64,000 nucleotides of DNA from Prorocentrum cordatum (taxonomy: Eukaryota; Sar; Dinophyceae; Prorocentrales; Prorocentraceae), in NCBI GenBank assembly GCA_963575745.1, contig CAUYUJ010003958.1:475158-539157 (forward strand). The letters run 5' to 3'. A program made the translations under genes and the position numbers. The first letter of the stretch is position 1. Every line of letters starts with the position of its first letter. Shown here one piece after another: positions 31,488 through 41,749 of this stretch. The notes below the pieces were generated by a model. The model was not told the DNA's origin. It was given only the letters and a program-made list of their open reading frames with translations, and made no database searches.

Positions 31488-33285
31488 TCGAAGACGACGG
31501 CGAAGACGACGACGACGACGGCGACGACCAGCGAAAGCGAGAGCGAGAGAGAACGACAGCAGGGCCATGAAGGGCACGAAGTAGGCCACGAAGGGCGACA
31601 GCGGGGACACGAAGGGAATGCGTATGGGGCCACGAAGAGCGCGAACCAGCGGGGGCCACGAAGTGCATATAATGCGGGGCCACAGAAGGCAACTATGGGG
31701 CCACTGAGGGTAGCAACTGGGCCACGTCGGACAGTGAGGGGGACACAAATGGCGACAGCGGGGCCACGAAGGGCATGCACATGGGGCCACAACGGGCGCG
31801 ACTCCTGGGTGCCTGGGTGTCGGGAGCGCGGCGCTTGGGGAAATTACAAGAAATTCCAACGCAAGGCCATTCTTCAGTAAGTTGCAAGCAAACCTCCAGC
31901 GAGAGCGCGACTCCAGAGCGCCGGGAGAGCGATTCCTGAATAAATTGCAAGGAAATCCCAAGCGAGAACGCGACTCCTGAACAAAATGCGAGGAAGTCTC
32001 GGGCGGGAGCGGGGGTCCTGGCTAAATTGTAAGGAAGTCTCAAGCGGGAGCCGTTGTTGTTGTAAACCGGGCGCCAGGGGCCCAGTTTGAGCATCAAGTT
32101 TTCCCTGTCAAAAAACAGGGTGCGAGCGTCGAGGGGCACACTTCGATGGAGAAAAAAGAATATGCACCGGTGGGGGGGATCATTAATAACTATTCCTCAG
32201 AAATGAAAATTCAAAAACAACAACAACAACAACAACAACAACAGCAGCAACAACACCACCACCACCACCAACAACAACAACACTAATTTTAAGACTGTTC
32301 GCCCTTATATGCTCGAGTGCCCAATATCGCGTATTTCCCAAACCCTCGATACCCGCCCTCTTCGTCTTCGATCGAACCCCTTTTGGGGGGTATACCTTTC
32401 TTCCCTGCAGGCTGGGCCCCGGCAAGCGGCGGGGCGGCCACGGACCGTCGCCCTGGCCAGCGGCAGCGCTGATCGGCGGGGCGGCCGCGGACCGTCGACC
32501 CGACCCCAACAGGGACGGACAGGGGACCGACCACGACGACGACGACGACGACGACGACGACGTCGAAGACGACGGCGAAGACGACGACGACGGCGACGAC
32601 GAGCGAAAGCGAGAGCGAGAGAGAACGACAGCAGGGCCACGAAGGGCACGAAGTAGGCCACGAAGGGCGACACCGGGGACACGAAGGGAATGCGTATGGG
32701 GCCACGAAGAGCGCGAACCAGCGGGGGCCACGAAGTTCAGATTATGCGGGGCCACAGAAGGCAACTATGGGGCCAATGAGGGTAGCAACTGGGCCACGTC
32801 GGACAGTGAGGGGGACACAAATGGCGACAGCGGGGCCACGAAGGGCATGCACATGGGGCCACAACGGGCGCGACTCCTGGGTGCCTGGGTGTCGGGAGCG
32901 CGGCGCTTGGGGAAATCGCAAGAAATTCCAACGCAAGGCCATTCAGTAAGTTGAAAGCAAGTCTCCAGCGAGAGCGCGACTCCAGAGCGCCGGGAAAGCG
33001 ATTCCTGAACAAATTGTAAGGAAGTCCCAAGCGAGAGCGCGATTCCTGAATAAAATGCGAGGAAATATCGGGCGGGAGCGGGGGTCCTGGCTACATTGTA
33101 AGGAAGGCTCAAGCGGGAGCCGTTGTTGTTGTAACCCGGGCGCCAAGGGCCCAGTTTGAGCAGGAAGACTTCCCCCGTCAAAAAAACAGGGTGCGAGCGT
33201 CGAGTGGCACACTTTGATTGAGAAAAAACAGTATGCACCGGTGGGGGGGGGATCAACAACAATTATTCTTCAGAAATGAGAAATC

Positions 33286-33339
<54 letters not shown>

Positions 33340-33345
33340 CATTTA
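29061..33345 (+). repeat. Tandem array of four ~1.1-kb composite units
   Basis: The landmark GTATACCTTTCTTCCC occurs at 29151, 30195, 31300 and 32390, spacings 1044, 1105 and 1090 bp. Each unit has the conserved box in inverse orientation (CCCTCGATACCCGCCC...), paired GCGGCCGC blocks, a GAC microsatellite, a GGCCACGAAGGGC minisatellite, CGACTCCTGGGTGCCTGGGT, GAGAGCG monomers, TTGTTGTTGTAA, GCACCGGTGGGGGG and a CAA/CAC tract. Unit 1 has a shortened box. Lengths vary mainly through the microsatellites. Minus-strand frames rich in Leu-Arg-Gly-Pro reflect the minisatellite. Confidence 0.95.
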
Positions 33346-34080
33346 AGACTGGGGACACTCCGTTCTCACCAGTGCCAGGGTTTTCATAGGAGGCGGGCAA
33401 TACCCCCACTTTGTGGGGGGGCCGGTTCAAGCTCTACCAAATTTCCAAACGACTCTTCGCCACCACCCACACCCAGCTTCCCGCCCTATGACGTTCGGAC
33501 ACTTCACTTCGTGGCATGCGGACGACCGTGGCTACTATTCAGGGCCCCGCGGCCGACGACGACGGCGTGCGCGCGCGAAGAAAAAACGAATGTGTCCCGC
33601 ATGGTATTATTTGACAGGGATGATGGCCCTGGCAGGTGCGCAACCGTTGTCGCAGAAGTTCGAAAAAGTTGCTCGCAAAAGCCCGTTTGACAGAAATGTT
33701 TAAAAAGTGTTGGGTTTCCTACGAATCCGCAAGAGCGCGCGGGATGAGATTTTGACATTTTTTTGTTGAAAAACCATTGGTTTTTTGATGTTTTTATGTT
33801 AAAATCGCTCCGAACACTAAGCTTTTGGAAGGATTTCGTCTTGCGCGCGCGAATGTCCACTTTACCTTATTTTTTGCAAGGGATTCTTGAAATTTGATTA
33901 TATTAGAACAAGAAATGTCATTTTATAGTGTTTTTTGCAAGGGAAAACGGATTACAACAAAACAACCGGATCTGGACCCCATCCACTTTTCTGAGCTTTC
34001 GCGAAAATGATGAAAATGTAGCTGCGGCCTAGGCGCGGCGGGGGGGCCGTGCACCAGGGGTCCCAACAATAATTATTCTT
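33346..34080. other. AT-rich unique stretch, no gene identified
   Basis: The lowest-GC part of the window. Contains a short direct repeat (TTTTTTGCAAGGG at about 33871 and 33934). A minus frame at 33860-33504 (118 residues, Lys/Ser/Phe-rich) is open but resembles nothing I know. It may be a fragment of foreign or old sequence between repeat blocks. Confidence 0.4.
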
Positions 34081-34096
34081 TAGAATTAATAATGTT

Positions 34097-34097
34097 C

Positions 34098-34144
<47 letters not shown>

Positions 34145-34250
34145 CCACAACCACAACCACAACCACAACCACAACCACAACCACAACCACAACAACAACA
34201 ACAACAACAATAACACCAACACCAACAACAACAACAACAACAACAACGCT
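34097..34250 (+). repeat. CAA / CCACAA microsatellite
   Basis: CAA trinucleotides flanking nine-fold CAACCA hexanucleotides. It is followed by the CGCTCCCGCTCGATACTTCC monomer, the last clear member of the mosaic on this side (34246-34420). Confidence 0.95.
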
Positions 34251-34559
34251 CCCGCTCGATACTTCCTCCTTCTCTACTAGGGACTCGAGCTCTTGTTTGC
34301 AGCCGGAACTTCCCAACATAGCCAACGCTCTCGCTCGATATCTCTTTGCTTTTTACTCAAAACCGGCACTTCCACCTCGGCGTCGCAGACGGCCCCCCCT
34401 GCAAACACCGACGATCCCGCTCGATACAGCCGTCATTTTTATGTAACATTTTGAAAAAATCTGCACGCTCAGACGTTTAGGTGCTCCCGTAGGTTTCCGC
34501 GGCTGTCTCCGCGGCTGTGCCCCGCTGGGGCGCCCTGGCGCTCTCGCTTCGGCGCGCGG

Positions 34560-34645
34560 GAGCACGCGGCGGCGGCGGCGCCGCCGCCGCAGCCTCCGCC
34601 GCCGCCGCCGCCGCCGCTGTCGTTGTCGTCGTCGTCCTCGTCGTT

Positions 34646-34711
<66 letters not shown>

Positions 34712-35020
34712 CGTCTACTCCTCCTCTGCCTCCTCCTTCTCCTCCTCCCTTTCCCGCCCCCTCCTCCTCTCTCGTCGTCGTCGTCGTCGTTGCGTCGTCG
34801 CCGTCGTCGTCATCGTCGTCGCTGCGTCGTCGTCGTCGTCGTTGTCGTTGTCGTCGTCGTCGTCGTCGTTGTCGTTTTCGTCGTCGTCGTCTTCGTCGTC
34901 GTCGTCGGCCGTCTCCTCCTCCTCCTCCTCCTTCCCCTCCCTTGTCTTCCCTCCTCCTTCGTCTTCTTCCTCCTCCTCCTCCTCCTGCTCCCTCCTCTTC
35001 CTCCTCTCCCCGAGGTCCAG
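34560..35020 (+). repeat. GCC, TCG and TCC microsatellite cluster
   Basis: GCC repeats (34565-34617), long TCG runs (34618-34710, 34775-34905) and TCC/CTC runs (34715-34765, 34915-35015), ending CTCTCCCCGAGG. Poly-Val and poly-Ser frames result. Confidence 0.95.
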
Positions 35021-35049
35021 AAGCTCCTCCGATCCAGGCTTTTCTTCAA

Positions 35050-35240
35050 CATGCCCTGAGGCATCCTGCAAGAGGCCCCGAAACCCTCCAGCTCAGCTTT
35101 GAAGCGTCTCCCATGGGCCTCCAGGTTCCCCCAAGGGGCTCTGCAACTTCCCCGAGAAGCTGTGGGGGCTCTCCAAGGGGCTCCGGAGGCTCTCCAAGGG
35201 GCTCTGGGGGCTCTCCAAGGGTTGTGGGAGACCCTCTCTG
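35050..35240 (+). repeat. CTCCAAGGGGCTC minisatellite
   Basis: Units of about 24 bp (GGGGCTCTCCAAGGGGCTCC and variants) repeated about seven times, tract of the same flavour as the CCAAGAGG blocks at 28.5 kb. Confidence 0.8.
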
Positions 35241-37979
35241 TGGTTTAAGGCCACCAGGGCGTGGTGATACCAAGAAGTAATGCGTGGGCAGGGCGATTGC
35301 GTGGCGATGTGCCGCCCGGGTAAGATACGTTGAAGTGGATGGGAAGAGGTCTTACCAAGACCTCCTCTCGCGGGAGATCTGGGTGAGGGAATATTCCTCC
35401 CCTTGTGCAAGACATGTCACCTATGAGGGGGAACATCATGATGGATGCGTGCTGCAAGCATAATCATAAAGCATTCGGGTAACATGATGATGGTTGTTGT
35501 GGTTGTTGGCGTGTGTGTGTGTGGGGGGGGGGGGTTGTCGCTGCACGTTTCGCTTGGACTTACAGTTCCTCTTTCACACTCATTGCTTGCATCTTGCGGT
35601 GATGCCGCTTGCGCACCGCGCTATTGACAACGTTCGGTCGCAATAAGAACCGCCATCTGCTGTTCGCGCTTGAGGGCCCCCTGCGCCACCGACTTCAAGT
35701 GTGTGTGTGTGTGTGTGTGTGTTTGTGTGTGTGTGTGATTGAACTGTTGCTGCAAGTGGGTCGGGTCCTAGGGCGCTTTGCTTCAGTTGCGTCTCGCCGA
35801 AGGGCGTCTGGGGATGCTGGAATCGTTCCAAGCGTCCGCCAGAGACCCGAGTTATGGCCCGAAAGTTGCCACCCTCGCGTCGTAAGACAGTCGCGACGGA
35901 AGGTTTTTTTCGCTCCCTCGCTGGGCCCGGGGCAGTCAAACACGACTTGGAATGAAAACCAAGTCATGGGGACAAGGTCCATTGGATATCTGTGGAACCC
36001 AGACCTCCAACGTAGTGAAAAACTCAAGGCGGATTCTTTTGTCGTTTTCGGCGTCGGGACTTCCAGGGGCCCCGTGTTGAAGACATCAAGACGTCGGGTG
36101 TCTGAGAAAGCTCGGGGAGGGGGCGACCAATGACCTGGAATCGGCGAGGCATCGCCGATAGATCGGCGATGGGCCCCCGAAAGCGAATCCCCAATGGGGT
36201 TGGGCACCCCTGCCCTGATTCGATGTCCCTTTCATGAGCCAAGCCGCCCGCCAGCGCCCCGGAGACCTCGCGCCGATGGTGCCAGAGAGCGTGCCGGTGG
36301 AGCCCGAGCTGGAGGACCTGGAGGCCTTCCAAGTGGGGCTGGAGCAGGTGGGGTCGGAGGACCGCACCGCATCGCCACATGCGTCGGCGGTGCGATCGGC
36401 GGCGTCGGGATCGAAGAGATCGGGCTCTGGCCCCAGAGCTCCCGACCCCTTCCCCTGGGGTTGTCTTCCTTCCCAGATCCGGTTTTGATGGGGCCTGGTA
36501 GCAGGCCCTGGAAGCCGAAATCCGGGAACAACCTGGGATTGTCAAAAATTGCATCGCTGGAGATCTGGGGATCGTACCTCGTCGCCGAGGCGTCCAAGGA
36601 GCCCACAAAAAGGACACAAACGCCCAACCATTTCCATGAATACGTCCCCCCGCCCCCCAGTCCACGAGACCACCCTCGTGACACGAACCAGCGCGGTTGA
36701 TTTTTTCAGCACGCGGTCCCGCAAGCCCCAACCCTTTCCCCAGGGTTGGTTCTTCGTCCCGAGTCGCTCTTTGGAGGTCCAGGGGCCCTGCGAAAGCCCC
36801 CACAGGGCCGAAAGCGACCAAACACCTCCCGCCCTGACTGTTCCACGACGCGCACGGGTCCGAGTGACAGTCGGACTCGAGTGGACAGGACACGCGAGAG
36901 GACACATGACCCGTCAGAGGGCCACATTGCCACAGGAATGTAGGAAGCATGGGTCGCGAGACACAGGACACAAAGGTACCCTTGATTTGGCAGGGTCGAC
37001 CTACTAATCCGGGCCGCCTGTACGTGTACGTCCCTCGTTCGCTCCTGAGCGTCGGCGGCGCGGCACGGCCCGCCGACCCCTCCTGCTCGAGGCCCCACTT
37101 CGGGAGACCTCTGGGATCGGACCCGCGGTCAGCCGAGGCGTCTCTGCCAGGCCCCTCGGCCTCCGAGGCCTGCCGGTCGAAGAGCTCCTCTCGGCGGTTC
37201 GACGATGGGGTCCTGAGAGCTGGGGTTCGAAGGACGGGGAGTCCTCGAACAGTGTAGATTCACGCTTGAGTCCCTCCCTATCCTCCGGACCCCATGCCTC
37301 AGGACCCCATCCTTGAACCGCCGATCCTTGAGGCGCCCTCGGCGCCCCTCGGAGCCCGTCGACGAGGGGGCCACGTGGTGGTCCGCCTGGGGAGCGTTTT
37401 CCTATCTTCAGCGATGGCGGCCGTGACTGGCCCCGGCCGCCCCCCTCCCCCCCTCCTCCAGGCAACACCACACTCTCTTTGATTGTACCCCCGATCATTC
37501 CCACACGGCGCTGGCGCGAAACGTGACAGTACTGGCCCCGGCCCCCCCTGCCCCTCCCCCCCCGTCCCCCCCTTCCCATCCCTCCCCCACCCCCCGGGTA
37601 ACGCCCGTTATCGCCCGGGAAGGAAACAAACACTCTCCTGCAAGGGCTCGGGCCGTGGCCTGCCCTGCTCGCGCTTCCGGAGCTCGCGCAGCATCCGCCG
37701 GCCGGACGCGCCGCTGACGGTGAGGCTGTTCGACTCCAAGATTGTGCGCTTGTCCTCGCCCGGCTGCGCCGCCTCGCAGAAGAGGCCTACCGCCTGGTCC
37801 GCGGGGGGGGGGGGGCGCCGAGCCCTGAGATCCGGGCGCTGCAGTGCGCTTGAGCCGGGCGCTTTCGTCCAATTTCGGGCCCCCTACCATGGGGCCCTCA
37901 CAGATCGGTCCGGCTCGGAACAGGGCGCAGACAGGTGGGGTCTGGGGCTCCGGTTGTGCTTTGTGACGAGCTTCTGCTT
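35241..37979. other. GC-rich region without an identified gene
   Basis: Includes G-rich and GT tracts (35512-35534 and 35699-35739). One plus-strand frame (36234-36488) is protein-like in its first half (VPVEPELEDLEAFQVGLEQV) and might be an exon, but has no family match. CCCCTGGGGTTGTCTTCCTTC (36453) and CCCCAGGGTTGGTTCTTCGT (36730) look like diverged copies of one sequence. Long minus frames are Arg/Gly/Pro-rich shadows. Confidence 0.35.
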
Positions 37980-38240
37980 GTTTTCGCGACGTCGGATCTC
38001 AGGGAAGAAGATCTCCTGGGTGTTCGTGCCCTGGGATCCGACGTGGCGAAGATATACAGCATCGCGAACAAAAACCGGACCATCTTGCTCGAGCCGGATC
38101 GCACTGCAAGGGTCCCGGGGCCCGAAATTGGGCGAAAACGCCAGACTCGAAAAAATTGCTGCAACGCCCAGATCTCCAGGTTCACGCGGGGGCAAGAAAC
38201 GTGGGCAAAGACACCTGCACCTCTCGTGCACCTCCTGGGC
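37980..38240. repeat. Dispersed repeat shared with 62246-62480
   Basis: Holds CCCTGGGATCCGACGTGG, AACAAAAAC, GGTCCCGGGGCCCGAAA and GCAACGCCCAGATC in the same order as CCCTGAGATCCGACGTCG, AACAAAAATTG, GGTCCCAGGGCCCGAAA and GCAACGCCCAGATC at 62270-62450. Its left side also has the inverse CGACGTCGGATCTCAGGG (37988-38005), making a hairpin with 38031-38048. Confidence 0.7.
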
Positions 38241-38308
38241 CCGCTGTGGAAGCTTCGGGGCCGTTCAGGGCCACCCTTCTGCAATGTCCTCGATCCCCCC
38301 CTCCACCT

Positions 38309-40294
38309 TCAGCTGCCCCCCCCCCCGTTGCCGTGCGCCCGAGCCTCGTCCGTGGGCTCGGCGGCCGGCGTGGTCTGCCAGCGGCTGCGGTAGCACAGCA
38401 GCACGTTCCAGGCCAGCAGCGCGAGCAGCAAGCACCTGTCGGGCGAGAGGCTCTCCGCGAGCTGCCGGGGCACGGCCAGCACCCTGTGCGGCCCAGCGGG
38501 CGCCGAGCCGGTGATGTAGCTGTACGGGCCGGCGTCGTCGCCGGGGGCCTCGCACACGCTGAACTTCTGGGAGTCCTCCAGCAGCTGCGCGCGGTCGTCG
38601 TGCTCCCGCAGGACGTCCACCAGGAGGACGAGGGCAGAGTTGAGGCCAGAGGCCAGCGCCTTCACGCTCTCCTGCAGCATGGCCTGCCCATCCTGCACCT
38701 CCCGCAGGTCGTTGTCTATGCGCACGAGCGGCGGCGTCGACGACGACGTCTTGTTTGCCCGCTTCGACTTGTTCTTGCCGCCCCCCGCGGCGAGCTCCAG
38801 CGCTCCGGCGACGCTCGGGGAGTTCAGCAGGGAGCCGAGGGACAGCTGCAGCCGCTGCAGGGAGGCCAGCCCAGTGTCGTTGGCCAGCACGGCGGCGTCG
38901 CTGGCGGTCAGCTCGGCCAGCACCTCCAACGGCGACCGCCGTGGCCTCTCCGTGGCACTCCCGTCGGCACCGGGCCGGCCTGCAGCGGCCTCGCCCGCAG
39001 CGGCGTGCTCGTCGCCGCCCGACGCTGGCTGGCCGCCCACGGGCTCCTCGTCCGGCGTGGCCTCCAGCCGATCCGGCCCCCGGAGGCTCTGCAGGACCAC
39101 CTGCGGCAGCTGCAGCGCCTTCTGCAGGGTCCTGTCGATGCTGGCGATGGCCTGCGTGAAGGGGCCGCGCCTCGCCAGGCCCAGCGGCTCCGCCGCGGCC
39201 GCGGGCTGCGGCGGCGGCTCTGGCTGGGACTCCTCGCGGACAGCCCGCACCGGCGATGGCGGGTGAGACGCGGCCTCTGGCGGTGCGCCGCGGCCCAGAG
39301 GGCCGGCCAGCGCCGCCTGTGCGGTGAGGTCGTGCCACTCGGCAACGTCGGCGAGGGAGGGCTCGATGCGGCTGTCGACGGCGGCAGGCTTGTTGCTCTC
39401 GTCGGCGATGTACGTCATCTGTGTGGACCCGAAGGCCTGGAAGCGGGTCAGGGCGCAGAAGGTGTTGTCCTCCATCTCGTGGTGGCTCAGGACTCGGATC
39501 TTCAGGAAGCGCACCCAGCACTCGGCCTCTTGGCGGCACCTCGCGCCGATGTCGAAGAGCTCGTAGGAGCCCGTGAAGTTGGTCTCGACCACGCCGAGCA
39601 CGGTCCACTCGTCCGTGGGGTACTTCGTCGAGCCAAGGACCTGCAGATGTCGGAACCCGGAGGCGAAGAGCTCCAGCGATACCAGCCCGATGTACTCCAG
39701 GAACAGGTCCTCGAGCAACGACACCACGAACCAGGTGCGCATGCTGCACGACGCGAGCATGTACGTGGACGTGTCAGGGGACAATATCGTCCTCGCGTGG
39801 AGTATGCCCTTGGCGTGCTTCACCAATCGGGCACCGGCACCCGCGGACGCGTAGTCGTACCGCGCGCCGTTCGTGAAGTCCTCCGAGTAAGGGGTGCTCC
39901 TGATGTAGCTCTGGGCTTGGCTCCGCTTTTTGTCTTTGGAGACCAGGCTCGTGGCATTGCTCGGCACCCGCAGGGGCCCGGGGGGCACTGGGGAGCTGCA
40001 CTCGCAGGTCCGCTGGGTGCCCTCTGGCAGCGCGCCGCTGCCCTCGAAAAAGGAGGCGATGCAGCTGAGCAGCCCGTGCCGAGCGTTCAGCGTCTCCGCG
40101 GCCCACTGCGCCCCGGCGCCGAAGCGAATCTCGCCGGCGCAGAGGCAGATCTCGCCCTCGTCCGCACAGTGCCTCCAGGGCCTGGCCTCCGAGGCCTCGC
40201 GCGTCCCATTCGGGGGGCTCTCCAGCGCCGCCGGAGGAGGCTCGTCGTCTATCTCGCCCGTGAGCTTCATGGCCAGCTGGGCCCCGAAGCGGTC
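38309..40294 (-). CDS. SUN-domain protein, SLP1/SUCO type, main exon to stop
   Basis: Exon of 661 codons from a clear 3' splice site (pyrimidine tract TCTTCCTCTCTCCTCCCAG at 40313-40295) to a stop at 38309. Residues ~45-60 are Cys-rich (CADEGEICLCAGEIRFG). Residues ~145-292 form a SUN-like domain of the Slp1/SUCO branch: YDYASAGAGARLV, TYMLASCSMRTWFVVSLLED, IGLVSLELFASGFRHLQVLG, KYPTDEWTVLG, VRFLKIRVLSHHEMEDNTFC and LTRFQAFG. A charged helical part (LREVQDGQAMLQESVKAL) follows, and near the C-terminus a hydrophobic segment (CLLLALLAWNVLLCYRS). In fungi and animals such proteins are ER or nuclear-envelope membrane proteins. The role here is inferred from family only. N-terminal exons lie upstream on the minus strand. 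Clean frame and splice site suggest a live host gene. Confidence 0.85.
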   Translation of the reverse strand, partial: DRFGAQLAMKLTGEIDDEPPPAALESPPNGTREASEARPWRHCADEGEICLCAGEIRFGAGAQWAAETLNARHGLLSCIASFFEGSGALPEGTQRTCECSSPVPPGPLRVPSNATSLVSKDKKRSQAQSYIRSTPYSEDFTNGARYDYASAGAGARLVKHAKGILHARTILSPDTSTYMLASCSMRTWFVVSLLEDLFLEYIGLVSLELFASGFRHLQVLGSTKYPTDEWTVLGVVETNFTGSYELFDIGARCRQEAECWVRFLKIRVLSHHEMEDNTFCALTRFQAFGSTQMTYIADESNKPAAVDSRIEPSLADVAEWHDLTAQAALAGPLGRGAPPEAASHPPSPVRAVREESQPEPPPQPAAAAEPLGLARRGPFTQAIASIDRTLQKALQLPQVVLQSLRGPDRLEATPDEEPVGGQPASGGDEHAAAGEAAAGRPGADGSATERPRRSPLEVLAELTASDAAVLANDTGLASLQRLQLSLGSLLNSPSVAGALELAAGGGKNKSKRANKTSSSTPPLVRIDNDLREVQDGQAMLQESVKALASGLNSALVLLVDVLREHDDRAQLLEDSQKFSVCEAPGDDAGPYSYITGSAPAGPHRVLAVPRQLAESLSPDRCLLLALLAWNVLLCYRSRWQTTPAAEPTDEARAHGNGGGGS

Positions 40295-40470
40295 CTGGGA
40301 GGAGAGAGGAAGAAGACAGCACGAGCATAAACTTTTGGAGGTCCGCACGGACTTCCTGGATCCGAGCTGGGACCCACACCCTCCCTGGCGCTCGGAGCGC
40401 GCCAGGGGCGGTGCTGGAGGCACCGCCAGGGGAGCCTAGCTAAGAGGCAAACGAACCTACCACGCTTTTG
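40295..40470 (-). repeat. Intron 3' end with introner-like sequence, copy 1
   Basis: The last ~70 bases of the intron (minus strand) read GGATCCAGGAAGT, GTGCGGACCTCC, AAAGTTTATGCTCGTGCTG, then the pyrimidine tract and CAG. The same succession occurs on the plus strand at 61070-61138 (GATCCAAGAAAT, GCGCGGACCTGC, GGTTTATGCTTGCGCTG...CCAG) and, more diverged, at 52657-52717. A GC-rich hairpin (GGCGGTGCC...GCACCGCC) precedes it here and at 52.6 kb. Confidence 0.65.
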
Positions 40471-40969
40471 ACCACCCTCGCTTCCAAAAGGGGGCCACAG
40501 GATACCGAGCTACCCGTGGGGTGGCCCACAACTGTCAGGCTGCTTGGTATGACATGGTTTGGCCTGGGATCGAGAGCGGGGTAGGTAATTCACACTCTGA
40601 CTACAGAAGGGCTGCTGACGCAAGGAACGCTGAGTGAGGAGCGCAGCCCCTTTTTTTGGCGCCAAGAGCGCCTGGGTGCACGAGGAGGGCTAGAGGGACA
40701 ACCACGGAATGACCAAAGGAACAGCGAGCCCCTTCCGAACCGAGAGCGGCTTTTGTTTCGGCGCCTCGAGTGCAGCGCCGATCCCAGGAGTCCGCGCGGC
40801 CCTCGCCTGCGCCGCTTTTCTAGGGGGAAACAATCCTACCTCGCTTTTGACCACCCTCGCTTCCGAGAGATGCCAAGCGATGCCAAACTACGGCCTGTAC
40901 TGGTCAGGTCGCTTGACGAGGAGGCGCGTGGTATGACTTGGTTCTTCCTGGAAGCGAAAGCGGAGTAGG
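40456..40969. repeat. Two ~130-bp hairpin elements in direct repeat within the SUN-gene intron
   Basis: Element 1 (40456-40585) and element 2 (40835-40969) share left ends CCTACCNCGCTTTTGACC then ACCCTCGCTTCC, and right ends GAAAGCGGAGTAGG or GAGAGCGGGGTAGG. The ends are inverted relative to each other (CCTAC...CTCGCTTT / AAGCG...GTAGG). They lie 379 bp apart and both right flanks continue ATTCACNCTCTGA. Between them are two AAGGAAC...AGCCCCTT motifs (40620 and 40715) like those at 23.9-24.3 kb. Confidence 0.7.
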
Positions 40970-40974
40970 TCATT

Positions 40975-41178
40975 CACGCTCTGATTTTTGCGCCCCGAGC
41001 TCCCACAGCTGCGAGAGGGCCGCGCCCCCGTGCGCATCGCACTGCCGGAAGGGCTCCGCCCACCTGCACACGCCGTGCCGCCGGGTGCTCTCCGCGGCCG
41101 CGGCCGCGGCCGCGGCCGTCCTCCGCCGGCGCTCCAGCTCGGAGGCGTTCTGGAAGTGCTGCCGCCAGGCCCTCCTCA
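40975..41178 (-). CDS. Probable upstream exon of the SUN-domain gene
   Basis: On the minus strand a CCT tract (41416-41184) ends CCCACTCGGGCTGAG, followed by a frame reading RRAWRQHFQNASELERRRRT, an Ala run, then GVCRWAEPFRQCDAHGGAAL and SQLWELGAQK. The composition fits a Cys-bearing luminal or nuclear region. It ends near CTCGGGGCGCAAAA, where a GC or GG donor (dinoflagellates use non-canonical donors) would join in phase 0 to the main exon at 40294. Exact splice sites are inferred; cDNA would be needed to fix them. Confidence 0.45.
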
Positions 41179-41416
41179 GCCCGAGTGGGAGGAGGAGGAG
41201 GAGGAGGAGGAGGAGGAGGAGGAGGAGGAGGAGGAGGGAGGAGGGGAGGGGAGGAGGAGGAGGAGGAGGAGGAGGAGGAGGAGGAGGGAGGAGGGAGGAG
41301 GAGGAGGAGGAGGAGGAGGAGGAGGGAGGAGGAGGAGGAGGGGAGGAGGAGGGAGGAGCGAAGAGGGGGAGGGAGGAGGAAGGAGAAGGAGGAGGAGGAG
41401 GAGGAGGTCGCAACGT
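41179..41416 (-). repeat. CCT polypyrimidine microsatellite upstream of an exon
   Basis: About 230 bp of GGA on the plus strand. On the minus strand it ends close to an AG and a coding-like frame, as a giant polypyrimidine tract would. Confidence 0.9.
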
Positions 41417-41489
41417 GAGGGGGGGGCCAGCTCAGGGGGGGGAAGCGTCGAGCTGGAATCGGCAGCACCCTGTCGATCGATCGGCGGTG

Positions 41490-41596
41490 TGTGGCAGCAG
41501 ATCGCCCCTGGGATGTTTTTCCCTTGAGCCAGAACGCGAAACGGTCGGACTCTCCAAATGCTGAACCTAGGGATTAAAATCTGGATGGCGTTCACA
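41490..41596 (-). repeat. 3' LTR of the copia element
   Basis: 107 bp, on the plus strand TGTGGCAGCAG...ATGGCGTTCACA. Differs from the 5' LTR only by G/A near the right end. On the minus strand it contains CCGTTTCGCG followed by TTCTGGCTCAAG, similar to the 3' part of the spliced leader. Confidence 0.95.
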
Positions 41597-41749
41597 TGCC
41601 CAAAACTTTCTTGTAGGTTCAGCAGTTTCTAGAAACAGTAAGAATTATGATCGTCGAACCTGTGTCCGACAACCTGTCCTTGGGACAAAAATCACCTGAA
41701 TTCGTCAAGGTCTCCTTGCCTGTCTCCGGGCGAATGGCTCGAAGATCAA

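Noticed and set aside
29061-33345. Minus-strand frames of 150-250 codons recurring in each 1.1-kb unit
   Set aside because: They follow the GGCCACGAAGGGC minisatellite and GAC tract, change length with the microsatellites and show no domain.
34517-35102. Poly-Val, poly-Ser and poly-Asp frames
   Set aside because: Translations of TCG and TCC microsatellites.
38156-40330. 724-codon plus-strand frame opposite the SUN-domain gene
   Set aside because: Gly/Ala/Arg/Leu-rich antisense shadow of a GC-rich coding exon; the minus strand has the conserved domain, a splice acceptor and a membrane segment.
41597-41625. Polypurine tract for copia plus-strand priming
   Set aside because: On the minus strand only AAGAAAG precedes TTTTGGGCA and the LTR; too weak and not adjacent to the LTR to annotate.
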